Assembly: GCF_037914945.1 (NCBI RefSeq)
Contig: NZ_CP149787.1
Location: 2,728,001-2,792,000, forward strand
From: Haloterrigena sp. KLK7
GTDB taxonomy: Archaea; Halobacteriota; Halobacteria; Halobacteriales; Natrialbaceae
DNA: 64,000 nucleotides
Direction: 5' to 3'
The position numbers and the translations under genes were made by a program. Position 1 is the first letter of the stretch; each line of letters starts with the position of its first letter. This document shows, piece by piece, positions 44,123-52,934 of this stretch. Below the pieces are notes generated by a model. It saw only the letters and a list, made by a program, of their open reading frames with translations. It was not told the DNA's origin and searched no databases.

Positions 44123-44131
44123 CGGTGGGTA
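44110..44131 (+). ncRNA. TnpB right-end hairpin / omegaRNA scaffold end
   Basis: CCCATCGC (44110-44117) pairs with GCGGTGGG (44122-44129) around a TTTA loop that contains the tnpB stop codon. In TnpB systems the guide RNA is made from the 3' end of tnpB plus the right end, with the guide taken from flanking DNA; haloarchaeal sense-overlapping RNAs at such genes are known. The guide here would begin at about 44131 (CCTGACTTCGATAACGGTG or nearby). The exact boundary is inferred. Confidence 0.55.
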
Positions 44132-44244
44132 CCTGACTTCGATAACGGTGTGATGGGGTTCTCTGTCAGAGAAGGATCTCCTCTTAGTGGAAGCGAGACT
44201 CGCAAACAAGACGACTCTATGCCGTCCGTCGGGTCGGCACTGCG

Positions 44245-44460
44245 TTACTTCAGCCGATACGGGTTATCATCGTCGCCGTCGTCCTCGTCACCCTCGCTCT
44301 CGTAGGGCTTCCGGGCCGTGATCGTCACCGTCGCCTCGGGGTCGTCCTCGTCGGCCCACGGGCTGTCGTAGGCCGAAATCTCGAGATCCGTCACGTCCCA
44401 CCCCTCCTCCTCGATGAGTTCGACCAGTCGCCGCTGGTCCTCGAGCATGTCCTCGTCCAT
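44245..44460 (-). CDS. Small acidic hypothetical protein
   Basis: 71-residue soluble protein: amphipathic helix (DQRRLVELIEEEGWDVTDLE), a beta-hairpin (YDSPWADEDDPEATVTITAR) and an acidic tail ending DDDNPYRLK. An alternative start at the fifth residue (Met) is possible. It sits between the TnpB element and an HTH-10 regulator gene on the same strand. Family not recognised, although codon usage looks genuine. Confidence 0.6.
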   Translation of the reverse strand: MDEDMLEDQRRLVELIEEEGWDVTDLEISAYDSPWADEDDPEATVTITARKPYESEGDEDDGDDDNPYRLK

Positions 44461-44562
44461 ACGTCTCCGTTCGTCGGTGCGCCGGGTAGTTCTTCCGCCG
44501 GTGGGTCGGCACCACGGCCGCTCGAGCGGTTTCGGCCGCGAGATCCGGAACGACGGTCCGAA

Positions 44563-45225
44563 CTACTCGTCCCCGTGACCGACCGCGATGGCTTCCTCGA
44601 CCAGCGTCAGGTGGGCCCGCCGGAGCCGCTCCGAGAGCGCCTGGTGGGAGACGTCGAGCTCGTCCGACAGCCCGTCCATGTCCGTCTCGCGCGGAATCTC
44701 GTAGTAACCCTGCTCGAGGGCCGCGACCAGCGTCTCGTACTGGGCGTCGGTCAGTCCGTACCGGCCCCGACGGTCGTCCTCGAGCCGGTGGATCTTCCGA
44801 ACCTCGAGCGTCAGCCCCCGCTCGGTCGCGAAGTCGTAGGTGCTCGAGAGCGACTCGCGCTCGGGAAAGAGCACGCGGAACCGCCACTGGCGGTCCTCGA
44901 CGCTGGCGTCCATGACCGTCGCCTGCTCCTCGGTCAGCAGGTGGAGGATGACGGTGACGTCGTCGACCCACTGCATTCGGTAGAGGCGCTCGTCGTCGAG
45001 GTCCGTCAACCGTTCCGCCGCCTCGACGGTGGGGTCGTCCGCGAGGGCGTCCTCGAGTCCGTCGAAGGTGGCGTCGTCGTCGGCGAACCAGACGTACGGC
45101 ATCACGTGGTCGGGATCGTAGGCGACGACGCGCTCGATCTCGACGTCGAGGTCGGCCGTGGCCTCGAGCGTCTCCCGGAGCGCGAACTCCCGAGCCGGAA
45201 TAGTTAGTTCCGCAATAGTACTCAT
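44563..45225 (-). CDS. HTH-10 (Bat-like) transcriptional regulator
   Basis: 220-residue paralogue of the regulator at 20858. N-terminus [20 protein letters not shown] aligns closely with that gene; the C-terminal HTH (about 165-210) reads [20 protein letters not shown] and [20 protein letters not shown]. The ATG at 45225 is chosen because it matches the paralogue and lies at the edge of a nested inverted repeat that could be its operator. The gene is divergent from moaA. Confidence 0.87.
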   Translation of the reverse strand: MSTIAELTIPAREFALRETLEATADLDVEIERVVAYDPDHVMPYVWFADDDATFDGLEDALADDPTVEAAERLTDLDDERLYRMQWVDDVTVILHLLTEEQATVMDASVEDRQWRFRVLFPERESLSSTYDFATERGLTLEVRKIHRLEDDRRGRYGLTDAQYETLVAALEQGYYEIPRETDMDGLSDELDVSHQALSERLRRAHLTLVEEAIAVGHGDE

Positions 45226-45259
45226 GGCCGTCACCACCACGGCCACCACCATGAGTACT
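45217..45259. promoter_or_regulatory. Nested inverted repeat over the regulator start (operator candidate)
   Basis: AGTACTCAT (45217-45225) and ATGAGTACT (45251-45259) are perfect 9-bp arms; inside, GGCCGT (45226-45231) and ACGGCC (45239-45244) form a second pair. The left arm is the regulator's own ATG, so binding or RNA folding would affect its expression and perhaps moaA. Confidence 0.5.
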
Positions 45260-45376
45260 CGACTCGACGGGACCGTCGAATCCGTGCCGAGAGTCGGGCG
45301 ATATCGCAACCGAAATCGGTTACGGAGGGTGGAAATATCCAGCGTGCTTAAGCGGATCCGGCTGCAACTCAGTAGC

Positions 45377-46372
45377 ATGCTCACCGACGACTTCGGGCGG
45401 GAGGTAACTGGGGTTCGGGTCTCTCTCACCGATCGGTGTAACTTCGATTGCGTCTACTGTCACAACGAGGGGCTGGGTGACACCCGCGGGCCGATGGATC
45501 CACAGGACGACGAGATGTCGACCGACGACGTCGTCCGATTCCTCGAGGTCGCCGCCGAGTTCGACGTCGACGCGGTGAAGTTCACCGGCGGCGAGCCGAT
45601 GCTCCGCCAGGACTTAGCGGAGATCATCGAACGCACGCCCGATTCGATGGAGGTCTCCCTGACAACCAACGGCACCTTCCTCCCCGGCCGCGCCCCGGAT
45701 CTCGTCGACGCCGGCCTCGAGCGGGTCAACGTCTCCCAGGACGCGCTGGACCCGCAGGACTTCGCCGAGATCACGAAGAGCGGCGCCTACGAGAAGGTCC
45801 TCGAGGGCGTCGAGGCCGCGCTCGAGGCGGGGCTGGACCCGGTGAAGCTCAACATGGTCGTCTTCGAGCACACGGCGGGCTACGTGCCGGAGATGGTCGA
45901 TCACGTCGCGGAAAACGAGGGCCTCCAGCTCCAGTTGATCGAGTACATGCCCGAACTGACGGGCAAGCCCGAGTGGAACGTCGACATCCAGCGGGTTCAC
46001 GACTGGTTGGCCGAGCGGGCCGACGAGATCGAACACCGCGAGATGCACGACCGCAAGCGCTACTGGGTCGGCGGCGAGGCCGGGAGCGAAGACGGCGGCA
46101 TGGTCGAGATCGTCGACCCCGTCGAGAACCCCACCTTCTGCGCGAACTGCCACCGCGTCCGGGTCACCCACGAGGGCTACCTGAAGGGCTGTCTCAACCG
46201 CAACGACGACCTCAAGTCGATGGGCGAGATGTCCAAACCCGAGATCCGCGAGGCGTTCCGCGACGTCGTCGCGAATCGGGTCCCCTATTACGGCGAGTAC
46301 ATGGTTCAAAACGACGACGGCGAGTGGGAACTGAACGACGAGTACCTCGAGGTCGAGCCGCCGGCGGACTGA
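45377..46372 (+). CDS. moaA: GTP 3',8-cyclase MoaA (molybdenum cofactor)
   Basis: Radical SAM enzyme catalysing the first step of molybdopterin synthesis with MoaC. The 331-residue protein has the N-terminal cluster motif CNFDCVYCH (three Cys), the block [20 protein letters not shown], and the C-terminal second [4Fe-4S] site [19 protein letters not shown]. Residue pattern and length are normal. The start at ATG 45377 follows the usual [20 protein letters not shown]. No other moa gene lies nearby in the window. Confidence 0.95.
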   Translation: MLTDDFGREVTGVRVSLTDRCNFDCVYCHNEGLGDTRGPMDPQDDEMSTDDVVRFLEVAAEFDVDAVKFTGGEPMLRQDLAEIIERTPDSMEVSLTTNGTFLPGRAPDLVDAGLERVNVSQDALDPQDFAEITKSGAYEKVLEGVEAALEAGLDPVKLNMVVFEHTAGYVPEMVDHVAENEGLQLQLIEYMPELTGKPEWNVDIQRVHDWLAERADEIEHREMHDRKRYWVGGEAGSEDGGMVEIVDPVENPTFCANCHRVRVTHEGYLKGCLNRNDDLKSMGEMSKPEIREAFRDVVANRVPYYGEYMVQNDDGEWELNDEYLEVEPPAD

Positions 46373-46408
46373 TCGCTGCTCGAGCCGATCGACCGCGAAC
46401 GGAATCGC

Positions 46409-48391
46409 TCAGTCCGAACTCGCTTCGATGTCGTCCTCGGTGTAGATGTCTTCGACGAGGGACTCATAGCGATCTTCAATCTTCGAGCGGCGCTTCTTCA
46501 TCGTCGGCGTTACGAGGCCGTTCTCCTCGGTGAAGCCCTCGGGAGCCAGTCGGAACTCCTTGATCGTCTTGTAGGACTCGAAGTCCTCGTTGACCGCTTC
46601 GACGGCGGCTTCGACCTGCTCGAGCACCCACTCGTCCTCGACCAGCGCTTCGATATCGTCGGACAGCGAGACGCCCTCGTCCTCGGCCCGACCGGCGAGT
46701 CCCTCGACGTTCGGGACCAGCAGGGCGCCGACGAACTTCTCGCCGTCGCCGACGACCATCGCCTGCTCGACGACGTCGACGGACGCGAAGGCGTCCTCGA
46801 GCGGGCCCGGCGCGACGTTCTTCCCCGTCGAGAGCACGAGCAGTTGTTTCGTGCGCTCGCGGAACTCGAGGTAGCCGTCGGGCCGTTCGTGGACGATGTC
46901 GCCGGTTCGGAGCCATCCCGCATCCGTGAACGCGCGGTCCGTCGCGCCGGGCTTCTCCCAGTAGCCGTCGGTAACGTTTGCGCCCTTGACGAGGAGTTCG
47001 CCGACCGCGCCCTCGTCGTCGAAGGCCTCGTCCCTGACGACCGAGGTGTCGAGTTTCGTCTCGACGCCCGCGAGCGAGGGGCCGACGGTTCCGACGCGCG
47101 GATCGCTCGGCGGGTTCGTCGCGATGACCGGCGACGTCTCGGTCATCCCGTAGCCCTCGAAGATCGGCAAACCCATCGCGTGGAAGAGTTCGCAGAGCTC
47201 CGGGGAAAGGCTCCCGCCGCCGCTGACGAGGAACTCGACGTTGCCGCCCAGCTTCTCGCGGATCGTCGCGAAGACGAGTTCGTCGGCGTCCGCTAGCTCG
47301 GACTCGAGTTCCTCGTCGGGGTCGTCGGCCTCGTTGTAGCGCCGGGCGACGTCGATCGCCCACTCGAGGGCCTCCTGCTTGTCCTCGTCTTCGGCCGCGT
47401 TCTCGCGGATCCCGTCGTAGAGCTTCTCGTAGACCCGCGGGACGGCCGTCGTGCTGGTGGCGCCGACCGCGCCGAGATCCTCGGCGAAGGTCTCGGGGCT
47501 CTCGCCGTAGGCGATGCAGGCCCCGGCCGCGAACAGCATGAAGTGGCCCGCCGTCCGCTCGAAGACGTGGGCCAGCGGCAGGAACGAGAGCGCCCGCGAC
47601 TCGGGCGTGATCGAGGGGTCGTCCTCGCCCTTGTCGTCGCGCGGGCCGTACCGCCGATAGAGCTGATTGACGTTCGACCGCAGGTTCCGGTGGGTCAGCT
47701 TCACGCCCTTCGGTTTGCCCGTCGTGCCGCTGGTGTAGATCAGGCTCGCGAGGTCGTCGACGTCGCGGGCCTCGAGCCACGACTCGTACTCACTGCGGTC
47801 GAACTCCTCGTCGCCGCGCCGGTAGAGGTCCCCGATCGTGATTACGTCCTCGCGATCCGCGTACGCGTCGTTCTCGAGGGCGTCGAAGACGACGTAGAAC
47901 TCGAGATCCAGCTCGTCTTCGACCTCGAGGACGCGCTCGAGGAGGGTCTCGTTCTCGACGACGACGCCCGAGGCGCCGGGATCGGCGAGGAGGTACCGAA
48001 TCTGATCCGGCGAGGAGCTCTCGTAGACGGTGGTCACGACCCCGCCGGCGGCGAGGATCCCGAAGTCAGAGAGGGCCCACTCCGTGCGCGTGTCCGCGAA
48101 GATCCCTACGCGTTCGCCGTCGGCGATCCCCAGGTCGCGGAAGCCGGCCGCGATCCGGCGGACGAGGTGGGCCATGTCGTCGTACGTGATCGACGTGAAC
48201 TCGCCGTCGGGCGCGGGCTCGAGGGGGGTGTCGTCACCGTCGCCGGCGAGCGACCGCTCGTAGATACCGCCCTTGTACCGCTGAGCGTCGGTGTCACCGT
48301 TCCGTTCGACGCTCCGTTCGAACATCTCGGCCAGCGTATCGAGTTCCAGTACGGGATGCTCGAACGCGGCCTCGGTCTCGGACAAACTCAT
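46409..48391 (-). CDS. Long-chain acyl-CoA synthetase (AMP-forming)
   Basis: Activates fatty acids with ATP and CoA. The 660-residue ANL enzyme has the P-loop SLIYTSGTTGKPKGVKLTHR, the block GYGMTETSPVIATNPPSD (A5), YWEKPGATDRAFTDAGWLRTGD (A7) and the C-terminal hinge VLSTGKNVAPGPLEDAFASV with the acyl-adenylate Lys near the end. Size and sequence resemble bacterial/archaeal FadD15-like long-chain synthetases. It probably supplies acyl-CoA to dehydrogenases such as the one at 23981. Confidence 0.93.
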   Translation of the reverse strand: MSLSETEAAFEHPVLELDTLAEMFERSVERNGDTDAQRYKGGIYERSLAGDGDDTPLEPAPDGEFTSITYDDMAHLVRRIAAGFRDLGIADGERVGIFADTRTEWALSDFGILAAGGVVTTVYESSSPDQIRYLLADPGASGVVVENETLLERVLEVEDELDLEFYVVFDALENDAYADREDVITIGDLYRRGDEEFDRSEYESWLEARDVDDLASLIYTSGTTGKPKGVKLTHRNLRSNVNQLYRRYGPRDDKGEDDPSITPESRALSFLPLAHVFERTAGHFMLFAAGACIAYGESPETFAEDLGAVGATSTTAVPRVYEKLYDGIRENAAEDEDKQEALEWAIDVARRYNEADDPDEELESELADADELVFATIREKLGGNVEFLVSGGGSLSPELCELFHAMGLPIFEGYGMTETSPVIATNPPSDPRVGTVGPSLAGVETKLDTSVVRDEAFDDEGAVGELLVKGANVTDGYWEKPGATDRAFTDAGWLRTGDIVHERPDGYLEFRERTKQLLVLSTGKNVAPGPLEDAFASVDVVEQAMVVGDGEKFVGALLVPNVEGLAGRAEDEGVSLSDDIEALVEDEWVLEQVEAAVEAVNEDFESYKTIKEFRLAPEGFTEENGLVTPTMKKRRSKIEDRYESLVEDIYTEDDIEASSD

Positions 48392-48417
48392 GAATAGTTT
48401 CGAGTTTCCATCGTAAC

Positions 48418-48427
48418 GCTATAAATG
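48418..48427 (-). promoter_or_regulatory. TATA box of the acyl-CoA synthetase
   Basis: Minus strand CATCATTTATAGC, 27-36 bp before the ATG at 48391. Confidence 0.55.
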
Positions 48428-48605
48428 ATGAGAAAACGACTCGAGGGAGACCGCTGGCCCGATGGGGCGACGATTACGGGGTGGGACTCGATAGCGGGGC
48501 CGGGGCCTTTCGTTGCGCTTAAGTACCCGTCGCCGGTAGGTCCGGGTGCGATACGTGTAGGGGACGCAGTCCCCGAGTCCGGGAGGGCGACGATAGAGAC
48601 TCGGT

Positions 48606-48688
48606 GTTGTGGTAGCCAAGCGGCCCAAGGCGCATGGTTGCTAACCATGTGGCGTCAAGCCTCCGGGGTTCGAATCCCCGCCACAACG
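48606..48688 (+). tRNA. tRNA-Ser(GCU)
   Basis: Acceptor arms GTTGTGG and CCACAAC with discriminator G close an 83-nt class II tRNA; the anticodon loop is TTGCTAA with anticodon GCT, between 5-bp arms, and a long variable arm (GTGGCGTCAAGCCTCC) is present. T-arm GGGGTTCGAATCCCC is perfect. CCA is not encoded. It leads the ribosomal cluster, 95 bp before uS13, and a TTAAG block near 48520 may be the promoter for both. Confidence 0.95.
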
Positions 48689-48783
48689 TCGGATACGCTG
48701 ACGACTCCTCGTCAGTAGAATTCCCTGGCGTTCTTTCGCCAGTCGTTTGCACCGCGCGCACACCAGACACAGATACACGACAC

Positions 48784-49308
48784 ATGAGTGAGGAAGCACC
48801 TCAAGAACAAGAGGACGACGAAGACCTCCAGTACTTCGTCCGCATCGGGCAAACGGACCTCGATGGGACGAAGACTGTCGAGCGTTCGCTGTCGGAGCTG
48901 AACGGGGTCGGTCGACGGACCGCCCGGCTCATCGCCGACGAAGCGGACGTCGATCGAACGGCGACGTTCGGTCGACTCGATGACGACGTCATCGACGAGG
49001 TCGTCGAGACCGTAGAGAACTACGCCGAGGAAGTGCCGGACTGGCTCAACAACCGCCAGTCGGACTTCTACACCGGCGAAACGACCCACGAGATCGGGAA
49101 CGATCTCCAGCTGACGCGTCAGCACGACATCAACCGGATGAAGATGATCGACTCCTACAAGGGCGTCCGCCACAAGCGCGGACAGAAGGTTCGCGGCCAG
49201 CGAACCAAGTCCACCGGCCGAACGGAGGGCACCATCGGAGTCAACGTCGAAGAGATCCGCGAAGAACAGGCCGAAGAGGCCGCCGCCGACGAGGACGAGG
49301 GTGAATAA
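48784..49308 (+). CDS. rps13: Ribosomal protein uS13
   Basis: Small-subunit head protein contacting the P-site tRNA and bridging to the large subunit. The 174 residues contain the H2TH region (LSELNGVGRRTARLIADEAD) and the basic C-terminal motif (MIDSYKGVRHKRGQKVRGQR) with an acidic halophilic tail. First protein gene of the cluster; its TAA shares one base with the ATG of uS4. Confidence 0.97.
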   Translation: MSEEAPQEQEDDEDLQYFVRIGQTDLDGTKTVERSLSELNGVGRRTARLIADEADVDRTATFGRLDDDVIDEVVETVENYAEEVPDWLNNRQSDFYTGETTHEIGNDLQLTRQHDINRMKMIDSYKGVRHKRGQKVRGQRTKSTGRTEGTIGVNVEEIREEQAEEAAADEDEGE

Positions 49309-49829
49309 TGCCACTCGGCACTGACACCAAACAATACGAGACGCCGAACCACCCATACCAGGGCGAACGTATCTCCACGGAGCACTCGCTGGTCGACCGC
49401 TACGGGCTCTCGAACAAGGAAGAGCTCTGGCGCGCCCAGTCCGAGCTTCGCTCCTACCGGCGCGAGGCCCGCGAACTGCTCGGCCAGGCCCAGGACGACG
49501 AGACCGTCCAGCGCCGCTCCGAGGAGTTCCTCGGTCGGCTCAAGCGCGTCGGCATTCTCGACGAGAGCGACGACCTCGGCGACATCCTGTCGCTGGAGAT
49601 CGAGGACATCCTCGAGCGTCGCCTCCAGACGGTCGTCTACCGGAACGGACTCGCTAACACGACCCAGCAGGCCCGACAGTACATCACCCACGGGCACATC
49701 GTGATCGGCGACCAGCGCCACCGGGTTCCGTCGTACGTCGTCGACGTCGACGAGGAGGACCTCGTCGCGTTCGACGAGAACAGTCCCCTCGCGGACGAAC
49801 TCCACCCCGAACGAGCGGAGGGTCAGTAA
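49308..49829 (+). CDS. rps4: Ribosomal protein uS4
   Basis: Primary 16S rRNA-binding protein organising the 5' domain. The 173-residue protein has the S4 RNA-binding fold (LERRLQTVVYRNGLANTTQQ, ARQYITHGHIVIGDQRHRVP). The N-terminal zinc-binding Cys cluster of some bacterial S4 proteins is absent. It overlaps uS13 by one base and precedes uS11 by 3 bp. Confidence 0.97.
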   Translation: MPLGTDTKQYETPNHPYQGERISTEHSLVDRYGLSNKEELWRAQSELRSYRREARELLGQAQDDETVQRRSEEFLGRLKRVGILDESDDLGDILSLEIEDILERRLQTVVYRNGLANTTQQARQYITHGHIVIGDQRHRVPSYVVDVDEEDLVAFDENSPLADELHPERAEGQ

Positions 49830-49832
49830 ATC

Positions 49833-50222
49833 ATGAGCCAGGACGACGAAAAGTGGGGCATCGCCCACGTGCACGCATCGTTCAACAACACCGTCATGAC
49901 CGTGACCGACCTCACGGGCGCGGAGACGATCGCCAAGTCCTCCGGCGGAACGGCGGTCAAGCAGAACCGCGACGAGGCGTCGCCGTACGCGGCCATGCAG
50001 ATGGCCGAGTCCGTCGCCGAAGAGGTCAAAGCGGCCGGCATCACGGGTCTGCACGTTCGCGTGCGCGGCCCCGGCGGCAACCTCCAGAAGTCCCCCGGAC
50101 CGGGCGCGCAGGCGACGATCCGCGCGCTCGCTCGCTCCGGTATCGAGATCGGTCGCATCGAAGACGTCACGCCGATCCCGCACGACGGATCGCGCGCACC
50201 GAAGGGTAAGGGCGGCTACTAG
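49833..50222 (+). CDS. rps11: Ribosomal protein uS11
   Basis: Platform protein of the small subunit near the mRNA exit. The 129-residue protein is nearly universal in sequence: [20 protein letters not shown], the central [20 protein letters not shown] and the tail [18 protein letters not shown], whose Gly/Lys-rich end binds rRNA. Preceded by uS4 (3 bp) and followed by rpoD (4 bp), so part of the same transcript. Confidence 0.98.
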   Translation: MSQDDEKWGIAHVHASFNNTVMTVTDLTGAETIAKSSGGTAVKQNRDEASPYAAMQMAESVAEEVKAAGITGLHVRVRGPGGNLQKSPGPGAQATIRALARSGIEIGRIEDVTPIPHDGSRAPKGKGGY

Positions 50223-50226
50223 ATCC

Positions 50227-50976
50227 ATGACTGAAGAGTACGACGTCGAGTTCGTCGAACGCGAGGATCGCGAAGCGCGGTTCCTCGTTCGGGGCGTGAC
50301 CCCCGGGTTCGCCAACGGCATCCGTCGAGCGATGCTCGCCGACGTGCCGACGATGGCGATCGACACCGTCCGGTTCGTCGAGAACTCGTCGGTCATGTTC
50401 GACGAGCAACTCGCGCTCCGGCTCGGGCTCGTCCCGCTGACGACGCCGCCGGAAGGCGAGTTCGGCGAGGACGAGACCGTCACGCTCTCGATCGACGTCG
50501 AAGGGCCGGCCACGGCCTACTCGGGCGATCTCGTCTCGAGCGACGAGCTCGTCCAACCGGCGGACGAGAACGTCCCGATCATCGACCTCAAGGACGGCCA
50601 GCGTCTCGAGGCCGAGGCCGACGCCGTCATCGACTACGGGAAGGACCACGCCAAACATCAGGGCGGCGTGGCCGTCGGGTACCGACACCTCCAGCGCGTG
50701 GAGGTCGTCGGCGACCTCCCCGAGTTCGAAGAGGAGGAGTCCCGAATCGTTCGGGGCGTCATCGAGGACGACGGCGAGCTCGTTCCCACGAGCGAGTTCG
50801 ACCACGACCTCTCGAACCGGTATCCGGGCAAGGAGGTCGAGGTCGAGGACGTGCCCAACGCCTTCGTCTTCCACGTGGAGACGGACGGCTCCTTTACCGT
50901 CGAGGAACTGGTCACGCGAGCCGCCGACTCGATCGAGTCGCGGGCGACCGCCCTCGAAGACGCAGTACAGCTATAG
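50227..50976 (+). CDS. rpoD: RNA polymerase subunit D
   Basis: Assembly platform of archaeal RNA polymerase, dimerising with subunit L (alpha-like, Rpb3). The 249 residues show the alpha-N motif [20 protein letters not shown], then [20 protein letters not shown] and the C-terminal dimer helix ([19 protein letters not shown]). No cysteine occurs in the protein, so the ferredoxin-like Fe-S site found in some archaeal D subunits cannot form. Fourth protein gene of the transcript. Confidence 0.97.
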   Translation: MTEEYDVEFVEREDREARFLVRGVTPGFANGIRRAMLADVPTMAIDTVRFVENSSVMFDEQLALRLGLVPLTTPPEGEFGEDETVTLSIDVEGPATAYSGDLVSSDELVQPADENVPIIDLKDGQRLEAEADAVIDYGKDHAKHQGGVAVGYRHLQRVEVVGDLPEFEEEESRIVRGVIEDDGELVPTSEFDHDLSNRYPGKEVEVEDVPNAFVFHVETDGSFTVEELVTRAADSIESRATALEDAVQL

Positions 50977-51065
50977 CAACAGATGATCCGCCCCAACTCC
51001 CACCGCGAGTCCACGTACGCCGGCGCCGTCAGCCACGAGACCGGCGCGGACTCGCTCGATGGAAT

Positions 51066-51080
51066 CGAAAGGGGTTTGAA
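51066..51080 (+). promoter_or_regulatory. Weak BRE/TATA candidate for tRNA-Leu
   Basis: CGAAAGGGGTTTGAA, 27-41 bp upstream of the tRNA 5' end, might give the tRNA its own promoter. Otherwise 50977-51106 holds nothing recognisable; the open frame through it is a shadow. Confidence 0.3.
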
Positions 51081-51106
51081 GGGGCGGCGGATACACAGAA
51101 GTGCGA

Positions 51107-51191
51107 GCAGGGATAGCCAAGTCAGGCCAACGGCGCAGCGTTCAGGGCGCTGTCTCGTAGGAGTCCGCAGGTTCAAATCCTGCTCCCTGCA
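51107..51191 (+). tRNA. tRNA-Leu(CAG)
   Basis: Acceptor arms GCAGGGA and TCCCTGC with discriminator A delimit an 85-nt class II tRNA. The anticodon loop is TTCAGGG (anticodon CAG) between CAGCG and CGCTG arms; the T-arm reads CAGGTTCAAATCCTG. It lies between rpoD and the eL18 gene, a placement common to haloarchaea, and would be cut out of the polycistronic transcript or transcribed separately. No intron is seen. Confidence 0.95.
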
Positions 51192-51347
51192 TCCACTTCT
51201 CACTCGTCGAACGTCCACCACCGAACAGCCGACCGTCCGCGATGGAGGCCGGACTGTGCGTGTCTCGGACCGTTCGACACGACAGCGATTCCACGACCGA
51301 CGAGACGGTTCCTCGTCCCGTCGGTTCCGTATCTTTGGAGGAAACCA

Positions 51348-51701
51348 ATGAGTAGCAAAACTAATCCGAGGCTCAACGATCTCATCGCCGAGCTGAAGTC
51401 GACGTCCCGCGAGACGGACGCCGACGTCTGGCGAGATGTCGCGGATCGACTCGAGAAGCCCCGGCGCACCCACGCAGAGGTGAACCTGGGCCGCATCGAG
51501 CGATACGCACGCGAAGAAGAGACCGTCGTCGTTCCCGGCAAAGTGCTGGGATCCGGCGCACTACAGAAATCGGTTACCGTCGCGGCCGTCGACTTCAGTT
51601 CCTCGGCCGAGACGAAGATCGAACAGGTCGGCGAATCAGTACCGCTCGAGCAGGCGCTCGAAGCAAACCCCGATGGATCTAACGTCCGGGTGATTCGATG
51701 A
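51348..51701 (+). CDS. rpl18e: Ribosomal protein eL18
   Basis: Large-subunit protein specific to archaea and eukaryotes. 117 residues: [40 protein letters not shown] and [20 protein letters not shown] are characteristic. Shares the ATGA overlap with uL13 downstream and follows the tRNA-Leu gene by 156 bp. Confidence 0.97.
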   Translation: MSSKTNPRLNDLIAELKSTSRETDADVWRDVADRLEKPRRTHAEVNLGRIERYAREEETVVVPGKVLGSGALQKSVTVAAVDFSSSAETKIEQVGESVPLEQALEANPDGSNVRVIR

Positions 51702-52147
51702 GTATCGCGGAATTCGACGCGGACGTCGTCGTCGACGCCCGAGACTGTATCCTCGGTCGCGTCGCCAGCGAAGTCGCACAGCGCGCCCTCGACGGCGAAC
51801 GCATCGCCGTCGTCAACGCCGAGGAAGCGATCATCACCGGCGACAAGGAGGACGTCTTCGGCACCTACCGCAAGCGACTGCAGCTGCAGTCCGACAGCGG
51901 TCCCTACTACCCGAAGCGACCGGACACGATCTTCAAGCGCTCCGTTCGCGGCATGCTTCCGTACAAGAAGCCCCGCGGCCGCGAGGCGCTCGACAGCATC
52001 CGCATCTACGTCGGCAACCCCTACGAGAACGACGACGACAGCGAGGCGGAAGTGCTCGAGGGAACGTCGCTCGATCGGCTTTCGAACATCCGCTTCGTCC
52101 AGCTGGGCGAAGTCTCCGAACAGTTAGGTGCTAACGTCACATGGTAA
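51698..52147 (+). CDS. rpl13: Ribosomal protein uL13
   Basis: Early-assembling large-subunit protein. 149 residues with the typical N-terminus [40 protein letters not shown] and [20 protein letters not shown]; the latter binds rRNA. Overlaps eL18 by 4 bp and uS9 by 7 bp, so translation of the three is coupled. Confidence 0.97.
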   Translation: MSIAEFDADVVVDARDCILGRVASEVAQRALDGERIAVVNAEEAIITGDKEDVFGTYRKRLQLQSDSGPYYPKRPDTIFKRSVRGMLPYKKPRGREALDSIRIYVGNPYENDDDSEAEVLEGTSLDRLSNIRFVQLGEVSEQLGANVTW

Positions 52148-52539
52148 CGAACACGAGTGGAAAGAAAAAGACCGCCGTCGCCCGCGCGACCGTTCGCGAG
52201 GGCGAGGGTCGCGTCCGAATCAACTCCCAGCCAGTCGAACTGGTCGAACCGGAGATGTCCCGGCTCAAGATGCTCGAGCCGTTCCGCATCGCCGGCGAGG
52301 ACCTGCGCAGTGAGATGGATATCGACATTCGAGTCGAAGGCGGTGGCATCAGCGGACAGGCCGACGCCGTCCGCACCGCCATCGCGCGCGGTATCGTCCA
52401 GTACACCAACGACGCCGAACTCCGCGACGCGTACATGGAGTTCGATCGGTCGCTGCTGGTCAACGACGTTCGCCAGTCCGAACCGAAGAAGTGGGGCGGC
52501 CCGGGCGCTCGGGCGCGCTACCAGAAGTCCTACCGCTAA
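52141..52539 (+). CDS. rps9: Ribosomal protein uS9
   Basis: Small-subunit head protein whose C-terminal Arg tail contacts P-site tRNA. 132 residues: [20 protein letters not shown], the central [20 protein letters not shown] and the end [17 protein letters not shown]. The last residues are the universally conserved K-S-Y-R. Overlaps uL13 by 7 bp. Confidence 0.97.
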   Translation: MVTNTSGKKKTAVARATVREGEGRVRINSQPVELVEPEMSRLKMLEPFRIAGEDLRSEMDIDIRVEGGGISGQADAVRTAIARGIVQYTNDAELRDAYMEFDRSLLVNDVRQSEPKKWGGPGARARYQKSYR

Positions 52540-52551
52540 GGTGATTCAAGC

Positions 52552-52746
52552 ATGATGGTACCGGTCCGGTGTTTCACCTGTGGCAACGTCGTCGCCGAAC
52601 ACTGGGAGGAGTTCGACGAACGAGCCAACGAGGGCGACGAGGACCCCGAGAAGGTCCTCGACGAACTCGGCGTCGAGCGCTACTGCTGTCGGCGCATGCT
52701 CGTCAGTCACCGCGATCTCGTCGACGTCGTCTCCCCGTACCAGTAA
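52552..52746 (+). CDS. rpoN: RNA polymerase subunit N (Rpb10)
   Basis: 64-residue zinc-bundle subunit that helps anchor the D/L platform. The ligands are CFTCGN at the N-terminus and the paired Cys of [15 protein letters not shown]. The start MMVPVRC has two Met codons; either the first or the second could initiate, the second being the common form (MVPVRC). It lies 12 bp after uS9 and 2 bp before rpoK. Confidence 0.96.
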   Translation: MMVPVRCFTCGNVVAEHWEEFDERANEGDEDPEKVLDELGVERYCCRRMLVSHRDLVDVVSPYQ

Positions 52747-52748
52747 CA

Positions 52749-52934
52749 ATGCAACAACAACAGCACAACCGCTACGAGAAAGCACGCATCCTCGGCGCTC
52801 GAGCGCTGCAGATCTCCTACGGTGCGCCGGTGCTGGTCGAAACCGACCAGTCGGAGCCGATCCTCATCGCCGCCGAGGAGTACGACGCCGGTGTGCTTCC
52901 GTTCACCGTCAAGCGGGGGTACGATCGGAAATGA
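52749..52934 (+). CDS. rpoK: RNA polymerase subunit K (Rpb6)
   Basis: 61-residue omega-like subunit that clamps the C-terminal part of the largest subunit. [20 protein letters not shown] and [20 protein letters not shown] are the recognised Rpb6/omega blocks. Its stop overlaps the enolase ATG by ATGA. Confidence 0.96.
   Translation: MQQQQHNRYEKARILGARALQISYGAPVLVETDQSEPILIAAEEYDAGVLPFTVKRGYDRK

Noticed and set aside
50983-51351. 122-residue ORF between rpoD and eL18
   Set aside because: It runs straight through the tRNA-Leu gene and has no recognisable domain.
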